From: Treponema sp.
Lineage (GTDB): Bacteria > Spirochaetota > Spirochaetia > Treponematales > Breznakiellaceae
Direction of reading: 5' to 3'
DNA: 8,114 nucleotides
Assembly: GCA_031280065.1 (NCBI GenBank)
Contig: JAITHH010000035.1
Coordinates: 1 to 8,114 of the forward strand
The position numbers and the translations under genes are program-made. Positions 1-5,845 of the stretch are shown piece after piece. Under the pieces are notes generated by a model, which was not told the origin of the DNA, ran no database searches, and saw only the letters and a program-made list of their open reading frames with translations. Numbering within the stretch: the stretch's first letter is position 1; each line of letters opens with the position of its first letter.

Positions 1-35
1 ATGTTCACTAACCACTCCCCATCTCCCAACAAGCG

Positions 36-44
36 TGGTATACT
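36..44 (+). promoter_or_regulatory. Candidate extended -10 promoter for nfnAB
   Basis: The bases TGGTATACT match an extended -10 element (TGn followed by a TATAAT-like hexamer, TATACT at 39-44). No convincing -35 hexamer is seen at the usual 16-18 base spacing, which extended -10 promoters can tolerate. Transcription would begin near position 51 and give a short leader of about 20 bases that contains the strong ribosome binding site AGAGGAG (61-67) in front of the ATG at 72. This is a consensus match only, and it lies close to the window edge. Confidence 0.4.
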
Positions 45-71
45 TGAAAAATAACCTGAAAGAGGAGAAGC

Positions 72-956
72 ATGAACAAGATCATATCCAAGAAACAGTT
101 ATCCGCCGAGGTATATGAAATGGAAGTGGAAGCCCCCCTCATCGCCCGGGCGCGGAAGGCGGGGCAATTCATCATCGTCCAGATCGACACCGATTGGGGT
201 GAGCGCGTCCCCCTGACCATCGCCGACGCCGACCCGGAGGCTGGTACGCTCACCATGGTGTTCCAGTCTGTGGGCGCCACGACCCATAAGCTCGCCGTCA
301 AGGAGCCGGGGGAGTACGTGGAGAACATCCTGGGACCCCTGGGGAATCCCACCCACATCGAGCGCTTCGGCACAGTGGTGTGCGTGGGCGGGGGCATCGG
401 CGTGGCGCCCCTCTACCCCATCGTGCAGGCCATGAACGCCGCAGGCAACAAGGTTATCGTGATCATCGGGGCGCGGACCCGGGAGCTGGTGATCTTCGAG
501 GAGCGGATGCGGCGGTATGCCAGCGAGCTGACCGTGGTTACCGACGACGGCTCCTATGGCAGGAAGGCCCTGGTTACCGAGCCGCTCAAGGAGTATTGCG
601 CCCAAGTGAATCCCGCCATGACCGTGGCCATCGGCCCGCCTATCATGATGAATTTCTGCGAGAAGACCACCGCGCAGTTCGGCGTTCCCATCATGGTCTC
701 CCTGAATACCATCATGATCGACGGAACAGGCATGTGCGGCTGCTGCCGGGTTATCGTTGGGGATGAGACCAAATTCGTCTGCGTGGACGGCCCTGAATTC
801 GACGGCCATAAGGTGGATTTCGAGAACATGATGATCCGGATGCGGGCCTTCAAACCGCAGGAAGACGCGGATCACCATGCCTGCCACATTGGGCTGGGGC
901 TGCCGCCTCATACGCCGCCCGCACCCCCAGCGGGCGGTCCCAGCGGACAAAGATAG
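72..956 (+). CDS. nfnA: NfnA: ferredoxin:NADP+ oxidoreductase, small FAD/[2Fe-2S] subunit
   Basis: Predicted small subunit of the cytoplasmic electron-bifurcating complex NfnAB, which couples reduction of NADP+ to oxidation of NADH and reduced ferredoxin. The 294-residue protein shows the PyrK/ferredoxin-reductase fold in order: an FAD-binding barrel with RVPLTI (45-50), an NAD-binding half starting at GGGIGVAPLYP (106-116), and a C-terminal [2Fe-2S] motif D217-x4-C222-x2-C225-x11-C237. Asp occupies the place where PyrK has its first Cys, as known for Nfn small subunits. The start is supported by AGAGGAG 4 bases upstream of the ATG. The gene lies 12 bases before nfnB, and that pairing separates it from PyrK. 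The last 18 or so residues (after CHIGLG, about 277-294) are Pro/Gly-rich and coded by a GC-rich palindrome, so they look like a repeat-derived tail. Older names are sulfide dehydrogenase subunit or ferredoxin-NADP reductase subunit alpha. Confidence 0.9.
   Translation: MNKIISKKQLSAEVYEMEVEAPLIARARKAGQFIIVQIDTDWGERVPLTIADADPEAGTLTMVFQSVGATTHKLAVKEPGEYVENILGPLGNPTHIERFGTVVCVGGGIGVAPLYPIVQAMNAAGNKVIVIIGARTRELVIFEERMRRYASELTVVTDDGSYGRKALVTEPLKEYCAQVNPAMTVAIGPPIMMNFCEKTTAQFGVPIMVSLNTIMIDGTGMCGCCRVIVGDETKFVCVDGPEFDGHKVDFENMMIRMRAFKPQEDADHHACHIGLGLPPHTPPAPPAGGPSGQR
896..937 (+). repeat. GC-rich palindromic element in the nfnA 3' end
   Basis: The segment contains a perfect 8-bp stem (CCGCCCGC at 915-922 and GCGGGCGG at 930-937) around a seven-base loop ACCCCCA. 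It is preceded by GGGGCTGCC (896-904). The reading frame across it codes LPPHTPPAPPAGG at the NfnA C-terminus. The words GGGGC(GC)TGCC and CCCGCACCCCC also occur, on the other strand, in the signal-peptide region of the binding-protein gene (5252-5289), so this is probably one copy of a dispersed element. It sits just before the nfnB ribosome binding site and could affect nfnA-nfnB message structure. Copy number in the genome is unknown. Confidence 0.5.
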
Positions 957-968
957 GAGTGTTTATAT

Positions 969-2471
969 ATGGAAGAAAATATGAAAACCAGAGAACAGCT
1001 TGAAGCAGAAGCCGGGGCGCTCCTGGCATCTATCGAAGAACGTAAGCAGGCCGGGGGCCTCAAGGCCAAAGACCGGCTGGCCATCCCCCCCCAGGAGATG
1101 CCCGCCCAAGCGCCGGCAATCCGGGCGCGGAACGTGAACGAGGTGGCCCTGGGCTACGGCGAGAACCAGGCGCGGCTGGAGGCGGAACGCTGCCTGTCCT
1201 GCAAGAACGAGCCCTGCGTCAAAGGCTGCCCGGTGAATGTTCCCATCCCCCGGTTCATCGCCGAGATTCAGCGGGGCTGCTTCAAGGCTGCGGCGGACAT
1301 TATCAAGGAAACCAACCTGCTCCCCGCAGTGTGCGGGCGGGTCTGCCCCCAAGAGAAGCAGTGTCAGCTTGAATGTACCCTGGGGAAGAGCCTCAAAAGC
1401 GTGGACAAGGCCGTGGCCATAGGCCGGCTTGAGCGCTTTGTGGCCGACCGGGAGCGGGAACAGGGCGAGTCCGCCGTACCGGCAATAAAACCCGCGACGG
1501 GCAAGCGGGTAGCCGTCATCGGTTCGGGCCCTGCGGGGCTCACCGTGGCTGCGGACGCGGCGCGGGAGGGCCACGAGGTGTCCGTGTTCGAGGCGTTCCA
1601 CAAGCCTGGGGGGGTGATGGTCTACGGCATCCCGGAATTCCGGCTCCCCAAGGCCATTGTCCAGGCCGAGGTGGAGACCCTTGCCAAGATGGGGGTGCAG
1701 CTCGAAATGAACTTCCTGGCAGGCCGGACCCGGACCATCGAAGATATGCTGGGGGAAGGCCGTTACGACGCGGTGTTCATCGGCGCGGGCGCGGGGCTGC
1801 CCAAATTCCTGGGCTGTCCCGGCGAAAACCTGGTGGGGGTGGTCAGCGCCAACGAGTACCTGACCAGGGCCAACTTGATGAAGGCCTACGACTCCAGCCG
1901 CGCGGCCACGCCCATCTACCAATCCCGGATCGTGGCGGTCATCGGCGGGGGCAACGTGGCCATGGATGCGGCCCGCATGGCCTTGCGCCTGGGCGCGGAG
2001 CAGGTGCACGTGATCTACCGCCGCACCCGGAACGAGATGCCCGCCCGGGCGGAAGAGGTGGAACACGCCATGGAAGAGGGGATTGTCTTCAACTTTCTAC
2101 GGAATCCCAACCGCTTTCTGGGGGACGCGCAGGGCCGGGTTACGGGCATGGAACTCCAGCGCTTTGAACTGGGCGCGCCGGACAGTTCAGGCCGCCGGAG
2201 CCCGGAGGCTATTCCTGATTCGGCCTATGAGTTTCCCTGCGACACGGCGGTTGTGGCCTTGGGCAACGAGTCCAACCCGCTGCTCCCCAGAACTACCAAG
2301 GGCCTAGAGACGGACCGGAGGGGCCGTATTGTGGTGAATTCCGGTCAAAAGACCGCTTTGGAGCGGGTATATGCCGGGGGGGACATTGTGCTGGGCGCTG
2401 CCACGGTGATTCTGGCTATGGGAGAGGGCCGCCGGGCCGCGGCGTCAATCAACGCGCTGTTAGCGGAATAA
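969..2471 (+). CDS. nfnB: NfnB: ferredoxin:NADP+ oxidoreductase, large FAD/two-[4Fe-4S] subunit
   Basis: Predicted large, bifurcating subunit of NfnAB, of the glutamate-synthase small-subunit (GltD) superfamily. The N-terminal iron-sulfur domain has two Cys groups: C75-x2-C78-x4-C83-x3-C87 and C122-x3-C126-x5-C132-x3-C136, fitting two [4Fe-4S] clusters. An FAD-binding Rossmann motif follows (VIGSGPAG, 183-190), then the NADP(H)-binding Rossmann motif (VIGGGNVAMDAAR, 324-336) with RRTRNEMPAR (351-360), and the C-terminal FAD-contacting AGGDIVLG segment (469-476). At 500 residues it is slightly longer than usual (about 465), mainly from an N-terminal stretch of about 45 residues. AGGAG (955-959) lies 9 bases upstream of the chosen ATG; a second ATG at 981 is possible. 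A GltD role is less likely because the partner is NfnA and no glutamate synthase large subunit is present. The frame runs through eight C's at 1085-1092. Confidence 0.88.
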   Translation: MEENMKTREQLEAEAGALLASIEERKQAGGLKAKDRLAIPPQEMPAQAPAIRARNVNEVALGYGENQARLEAERCLSCKNEPCVKGCPVNVPIPRFIAEIQRGCFKAAADIIKETNLLPAVCGRVCPQEKQCQLECTLGKSLKSVDKAVAIGRLERFVADREREQGESAVPAIKPATGKRVAVIGSGPAGLTVAADAAREGHEVSVFEAFHKPGGVMVYGIPEFRLPKAIVQAEVETLAKMGVQLEMNFLAGRTRTIEDMLGEGRYDAVFIGAGAGLPKFLGCPGENLVGVVSANEYLTRANLMKAYDSSRAATPIYQSRIVAVIGGGNVAMDAARMALRLGAEQVHVIYRRTRNEMPARAEEVEHAMEEGIVFNFLRNPNRFLGDAQGRVTGMELQRFELGAPDSSGRRSPEAIPDSAYEFPCDTAVVALGNESNPLLPRTTKGLETDRRGRIVVNSGQKTALERVYAGGDIVLGAATVILAMGEGRRAAASINALLAE

Positions 2472-2507
2472 CGAGGGGCCGGGTAAGGGGGGCACGCCCC
2501 CCTCGTT
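2470..2507. terminator. Candidate bidirectional hairpin between convergent operons
   Basis: Starting at the nfnB stop codon, AACGAGGGG (2470-2478) is perfectly complementary to CCCCTCGTT (2499-2507). A competing inner hairpin pairs six G's with six C's around CACG (2487-2502). The position between two converging operons suggests termination in both directions. Neither side has a clear run of T's, so this is not a textbook Rho-independent terminator; it may instead stabilise message 3' ends or belong to the repeat cluster that follows. Confidence 0.5.
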
Positions 2508-2509
2508 CC

Positions 2510-2557
2510 GAACCCTCCGGGTTCTCCACTACCCCTCTGCGGGGGTGGAACCCCCGC
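2510..2557. repeat. Two further GC-rich hairpins at the end of the ATPase gene
   Basis: Hairpin one pairs GAACCC (2510-2515) with GGGTTC (2519-2524) around TCC. Hairpin two pairs GCGGGGG (2539-2545) with CCCCCGC (2551-2557) around TGGAA and lies inside the ATPase coding region, where it codes the terminal residues after about R251. With the larger inverted repeat at 2470-2507 they form a row of three hairpins in fewer than 90 bases. The CCCCCGCACC word (2551-2560) resembles the elements in the nfnA tail and in the binding-protein signal peptide. Confidence 0.5.
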
Positions 2558-3311
2558 ACCGCCACCGCTCCAGTGATTCCAGCATGAAGGCGCGGATGTC
2601 CATGTCATAGACCCGGCGAAGATTCCCTCCGTCCAGAACCGCTTCCAGCGGCCCCTGCGCCTCAATAAGCCCCTCGCGCAGCAAAACCGCGCGGTCGCCG
2701 AAATAACGGGCCAGGTTGAGGTCGTGGAGCACCCCAATGACAATCCTGCCGCGCTCCCGCGCCCATTGCTTCATTGAGCGCAGTAATGCTGCCTGGTGTT
2801 TTAAGTCAAGGTGATTAGTAGGTTCGTCCAGCAGAATAACCGCAGGGTCCTGCACAAGTGTTTTGGCGAGAAATACCCTTTGAAGCTGCCCCCCGGAAAG
2901 CTCGCTGATCATCCGGTTCTGTATGTCCGCAAGGTCCAGCTTGCCGATGGTGTCCGCGATAACCGCCCTGTCTTCCGCGCACAGATTTTTCAAAAAGCCG
3001 CCGCTGTAGGCATACCTTCCCAGCGATACCGTTTCATAGACCGTGTAGGGAAAGTAAACCTGCGCGGTCTGCCCCATAAGGGCGATTTTCTTTGCCAAAT
3101 CTTTTCTGGAAAAAGCGGAGATGTCCGTTCCGTCCAGCGTAACCGAGCCGCGATAGCCGATGATGCGGGCCAGCGACTTTAAGAGCGTACTCTTCCCGCA
3201 GCCGTTTGGCCCCAGGATGCACAGACACGATCCCCGGTCAGCAGTAAAACTGACGCGCTTGATAACATCACCGCCGCCGTAGCCCGCGTGGAGGTTATTC
3301 ACCGTCATCAT
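2529..3311 (-). CDS. ABC transporter ATPase of the BtuD/FecE/FhuC family
   Basis: Cytoplasmic ATPase that would power the permease encoded immediately upstream, most likely for corrinoid import. The 260 residues hold all ABC motifs: Walker A GPNGCGKST (34-42), Q-loop at Q81, signature LSGGQLQR (138-145), Walker B VILLDEP (158-164) and H-loop H196. FYP-type spacing around the Q-loop and overall length fit the metal-chelate/B12 importer family (BtuD, FecE, FhuC). The first ATG overlaps the permease stop as ATGA; a second ATG follows directly, so the start may shift by one codon. The C-terminus after about residue 250 (CGGSTPAEG) is coded by a GC-rich hairpin and is probably a non-family addition. 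It is the last gene of the operon. Substrate cannot be told from the ATPase alone. Confidence 0.9.
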   Translation of the reverse strand: MMTVNNLHAGYGGGDVIKRVSFTADRGSCLCILGPNGCGKSTLLKSLARIIGYRGSVTLDGTDISAFSRKDLAKKIALMGQTAQVYFPYTVYETVSLGRYAYSGGFLKNLCAEDRAVIADTIGKLDLADIQNRMISELSGGQLQRVFLAKTLVQDPAVILLDEPTNHLDLKHQAALLRSMKQWARERGRIVIGVLHDLNLARYFGDRAVLLREGLIEAQGPLEAVLDGGNLRRVYDMDIRAFMLESLERWRCGGSTPAEG

Positions 3312-4351
3312 TGGCTGGTCCTCCGCCGCCTCAAATACACCCAGGCGAAGAACGGCGCGCCGATGAGGGCGGTTACGGCTCCAACCGGAAGCTCAGAGGG
3401 CGAGATAACCGTTCTGGCAGTGAGGTCGGTTATCACCATCAGGGAGCCGCCGAGCATGAACGACAGGGGAACCGCAAAGCAGTGCCGCGAGCCAATCAGC
3501 CGCCGCGCCGCGTGGGGCGCGATGAGGTCAACAAACCCGATGACCCCGCTCAGGGCGACCGCCGCGCCGGTGAGCGCCGAGGCGAATACCAGCAGGTGTT
3601 TCCGCACGTGTCCGGCTTCCACGCCCGCCGACTTTGCGTCATCGTCGCCGAAGGTAAGAATGTCCATTTCCCTGGTATAACGCAGAATTCCCGCGCTTCC
3701 GATGACAAAGAAGGGCAGCAGCAGTGTTACGGAAAGCCAGCCGCGCATCGCAAAACTGCCCATCTGCCACAGGACGATGCGTTTTAAGTCATCGGAAAAT
3801 ACCGCGTTCAAGGTCGTGAGCGCGGCCCCCACAAAGAGCGAGAAAACCATGCCGCAGAGAATAATGGTGCTGCTGGACATTGTTTTGTCTATCCGGGAGG
3901 AAAAGAAAAGCACAAAAAATACGCTCATCAGGCCGGAGACGAAACCCGCCAGGGGCAGGGTGAATGAGCCGATAACGGGAATCGAGAGGCCGCTGACCAT
4001 CACGATTCCCGCGCCCAGGGACGCGCCGGAGGAAACCCCCAGGATATAGGGCGACGCTAAGGGATTGCGCAGCACGGATTGAGTTACCGCGCCGCCCGCC
4101 GCAAGGCAGCCGCCCGCAAGAAACGCGAGGAGCGTCCTGGGCAGCCGCAGCAGCCATACTATCGAAACATCTTTCGGGTCAATGCCGTCTCCAAGGGGAA
4201 GACGAAAGACTTTATGCGCGATGATCAGCAGGGTATCTTGAAAGCTGATCCCCGAACTTCCCAGGGATGAAGCCGCGCCGATGATGAACAGCGATACGGC
4301 TAATCCGGCAATGAGCGCGGCCTTACTTTTCACCGGCGTCCGCTGCGGCAT
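3308..4351 (-). CDS. ABC transporter permease of the BtuC/FecCD family
   Basis: Inner-membrane permease that would form a homodimeric channel for a corrinoid or another metal chelate. It has the repeated hydrophobic helices and family hallmarks: LRLPRTLLAFLAGG, then AVTQSVLRNPLASPYILGVSSGASLG in the first half, and GFVDLIAPHAARRLIGSRH near the C-terminal ATPase-coupling helices, followed by the conserved ELPVGAVTALIGAPFF stretch and a basic end. The frame is open up to an ATG at 4402, but that start would overlap the upstream gene by 80 bases and adds a non-family basic stretch. I prefer the ATG at 4351 (347 residues); a GTG at 4333 that overlaps the upstream stop by 11 bases (341 residues) is also good. 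Neither has a strong ribosome binding site, which suggests translational coupling. Confidence 0.88.
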   Translation of the reverse strand: MPQRTPVKSKAALIAGLAVSLFIIGAASSLGSSGISFQDTLLIIAHKVFRLPLGDGIDPKDVSIVWLLRLPRTLLAFLAGGCLAAGGAVTQSVLRNPLASPYILGVSSGASLGAGIVMVSGLSIPVIGSFTLPLAGFVSGLMSVFFVLFFSSRIDKTMSSSTIILCGMVFSLFVGAALTTLNAVFSDDLKRIVLWQMGSFAMRGWLSVTLLLPFFVIGSAGILRYTREMDILTFGDDDAKSAGVEAGHVRKHLLVFASALTGAAVALSGVIGFVDLIAPHAARRLIGSRHCFAVPLSFMLGGSLMVITDLTARTVISPSELPVGAVTALIGAPFFAWVYLRRRRTSQ

Positions 4352-5306
4352 CTGCCGTAAATGCTTCCGGGTACACGGCTTCCGCCATTTGCCGCAGGGC
4401 AAGGACGATGCGGTATGAGGGCCGCACCGACGAATCCGTGTCGATCTGGTATACGCGGCTGTTTATCACCGCGCTGATATGCTCAAAGCCGGGCCGTTTT
4501 TTTATTTCTCCAACGGGGTCTTCAATGTAATTCACATTGGTGAGGATCACGTCGGGGTTCCGCCCGATGATCACTTCCGCGCTGGGACTGACGATCCAGT
4601 TGTCGTTTTCAAAAATATTTACCCCGCCGATGACCGCGATCATGTCGTTAAGGTAGCTGTCCTTTCCAAAGGTAAACATTTCAGGCGCGGCGGATATTTC
4701 AAAGTAGACCGATCTTTTCTGCTCAATGCCTGCGGCTGATTGGGCGATTTGGGCAATCTCCTCTTGCATGGACCGGACGAGCGCGTCTCCCCGCTCCGGT
4801 ACGTTCAGGAGGTCCGCGACAAAGGCAATGTCTTTGTAAATATCGCCGATGCTTTTGCTCATGGAGATATACGCCACGGGGATTCCCATTTCCCGCAGCA
4901 ATTGGAAGGGGTCTTCTCCAGTACCGGTGGCGTTATGTCCGTTGGCGATGATGATATCCGGTTCCAGTTTGACCAGCGCCTCCGCGTCGGGGTAGAAGAA
5001 GTCGAGGAGGGGAATGTTTGGGGGGATGCCTGCTACATTCGCCGAGTGGCGGTCTACGGCGATGAGTTTGTCCGCCATGCCAAGACCGGCGATGATTTCT
5101 GTGTTCGAGGGCGCGGTGGAGACGATCCGGCTGATGGGTTTTTGGATGGTGAGCGGTCTTCCGGTGCGGTCGGTTATTTCCCTGCCGCCGCGTTGAACGC
5201 ATCCCGCCGCAATAATAGACACCAGCAACAGCACAGCAATTTGACAGCAAAGCTGCCCTAGGGGGGGGTGCGGGGGCAGCGCCCCTGCCGATATTCTTTT
5301 ACACAT
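4323..5306 (-). CDS. Periplasmic substrate-binding lipoprotein, BtuF/FhuD-like
   Basis: Solute-binding component of the ABC importer, anchored to the inner membrane as a lipoprotein and receiving ligand from the outer-membrane receptor. The signal region ends in a lipobox IAAGC with the lipidated Cys at residue 36 of the ATG form. The mature part starts with ITDRTGRPLTI and RIVSTAPSNTEIIAGLG, typical of the helical-backbone (cluster A-II) binding proteins such as BtuF, and ends with a VRPSYRIVLALRQMAEAVYP stretch. The ATG at 5306 overlaps the preceding stop as TGATG with CAGGG about 8 bases upstream; a TTG one codon earlier is less likely. Oddity: between the basic start (MCKRI) and the hydrophobic core lies GALPPHPPLGQL, coded by a GC-rich palindrome with eight consecutive C's, apparently an in-frame insertion. 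Corrinoid specificity is inferred from the neighbouring PduO-like gene. Confidence 0.88.
   Translation of the reverse strand: MCKRISAGALPPHPPLGQLCCQIAVLLLVSIIAAGCVQRGGREITDRTGRPLTIQKPISRIVSTAPSNTEIIAGLGMADKLIAVDRHSANVAGIPPNIPLLDFFYPDAEALVKLEPDIIIANGHNATGTGEDPFQLLREMGIPVAYISMSKSIGDIYKDIAFVADLLNVPERGDALVRSMQEEIAQIAQSAAGIEQKRSVYFEISAAPEMFTFGKDSYLNDMIAVIGGVNIFENDNWIVSPSAEVIIGRNPDVILTNVNYIEDPVGEIKKRPGFEHISAVINSRVYQIDTDSSVRPSYRIVLALRQMAEAVYPEAFTADAAADAGEK
5252..5289 (-). repeat. GC-rich palindromic element inside the binding-protein signal peptide
   Basis: On the + strand GCTGCCC (5252-5258) pairs with GGGCAGC (5274-5280) around a 15-base loop that includes eight G's (5261-5268). An alternative hairpin pairs GGGGC (5273-5277) with GCCCC (5281-5285). 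Read on the coding (-) strand it gives GCGCTGCC followed by CCCGCACCCCC, words shared with the nfnA 3' end (896-937). Both copies are translated in the frame that gives LPPH followed by Pro-Pro. This supports a mobile or spreading repeat that tolerates in-frame insertion in coding ends. Confidence 0.5.
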
Positions 5307-5845
5307 CAATATACCCTGCTTTTAAATGGAATTTCTTTTACCCCGTGATTCTTGTTTAACCGCAAGGCCAGCGAGTAAAAGTACCCCGAATAGACATTCA
5401 CCAAATCAAAAAGAATCCCGTCAACGCGGTTTCCCTGCTGCTGATAGCGGCTTAAAAGCCGTACCAGCGTTTTACATTTACTGCGTATCACGTGGCTGTA
5501 GGCGGCGGACGCGCAGCCCTGGGGCACGAGGAAGGTCAGGCCGCCGTCTTTGGGAAGCGCGTCCCGTGCCGATGCTTGAAGCCGCTCTGTCTTTTCCAAA
5601 AGCCATGCCAGTTCCTCCGGCGTTACCGTCACCCTGGTGCGCAGCGAAGGGTTTATATGGTACATGAGTTCGTTGATCCGGGTGAGGTCATCGGCAAGGT
5701 CAGGGTACGCAGACAGATCAGTATCGTCAAGCAGGGAGCGCAGTAATCCTATCATGCTTGCAATCTCGTCGGTAAGCAGTTCGAAATCGCATTTGAGGTC
5801 GGCGGCGTCATCATACAAGAACGAATAGGCTAGGTATTTGCTCAT
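5306..5845 (-). CDS. Degenerate PduO-type cob(I)alamin adenosyltransferase-like protein
   Basis: Predicted soluble 179-residue protein, no signal peptide or membrane segment, resembling PduO-type ATP:cob(I)alamin adenosyltransferases (COG2096), which load imported B12 with the adenosyl group. Family-like features in order: TDEIASMIGLLRSLL (25-39, matching TVDELNSxIG), ADDLTRINELMYHI (51-64, matching the L-x-x-IQ-x-x-LF-x-IG stretch), TFLVPQG (104-110, matching FILPGG), AAYSHVIRSKC (114-124, matching the AR-T-x-x-RR helix), and VNVYSGYF (149-156, matching NRLSDYLF). The tail GVKEIPFKSRVY also fits. Missing is the N-terminal TxTGDxGxT motif that holds the ATP phosphates; only about 16 residues precede the aligned part. 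The second family Arg is K125, and the Asp of NRLSD is Gly. It may be a corrinoid-binding or handling protein rather than an active enzyme. A strong GGGGAGGA site (5849-5856) precedes the ATG, which overlaps the receptor stop as TAATG. Confidence 0.65.
   Translation of the reverse strand: MSKYLAYSFLYDDAADLKCDFELLTDEIASMIGLLRSLLDDTDLSAYPDLADDLTRINELMYHINPSLRTRVTVTPEELAWLLEKTERLQASARDALPKDGGLTFLVPQGCASAAYSHVIRSKCKTLVRLLSRYQQQGNRVDGILFDLVNVYSGYFYSLALRLNKNHGVKEIPFKSRVY

Noticed and set aside
1..54. Seventeen-codon frame starting at the first base and ending 17 bases before nfnA
   Set aside because: It could be the end of an upstream gene or a leader peptide, but it overlaps the candidate -10 promoter and has no distinguishing features; the upstream sequence is missing.
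99..950. Open frame of 283 codons on the - strand opposite nfnA
   Set aside because: Antisense shadow of nfnA with low-complexity His/Gly-rich translation.
963..2066. Open frame of 367 codons on the - strand opposite nfnB
   Set aside because: It is antisense to a gene with full motif support; the His/Pro/Arg-rich translation has no family features. It is a by-product of GC-rich codon use.
969..2471. Glutamate synthase small subunit (GltD) assignment for the large flavoprotein
   Set aside because: GltD is close in sequence, but the adjacent small subunit with the D-x4-C-x2-C-x11-C cluster motif and the absence of a large glutamate synthase subunit favour NfnB.
2470..2557. Possible insertion-sequence end or attachment site in the hairpin cluster
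   Set aside because: No transposase, target duplication or direct repeats are seen; simple GC-rich hairpins explain it.
4352..4402. Extended N-terminus of the permease from the ATG at 4402
   Set aside because: It would overlap the binding-protein gene by 80 bases and adds a Cys/Lys/Arg-rich segment foreign to the family; starts at 4351 or 4333 are more plausible.
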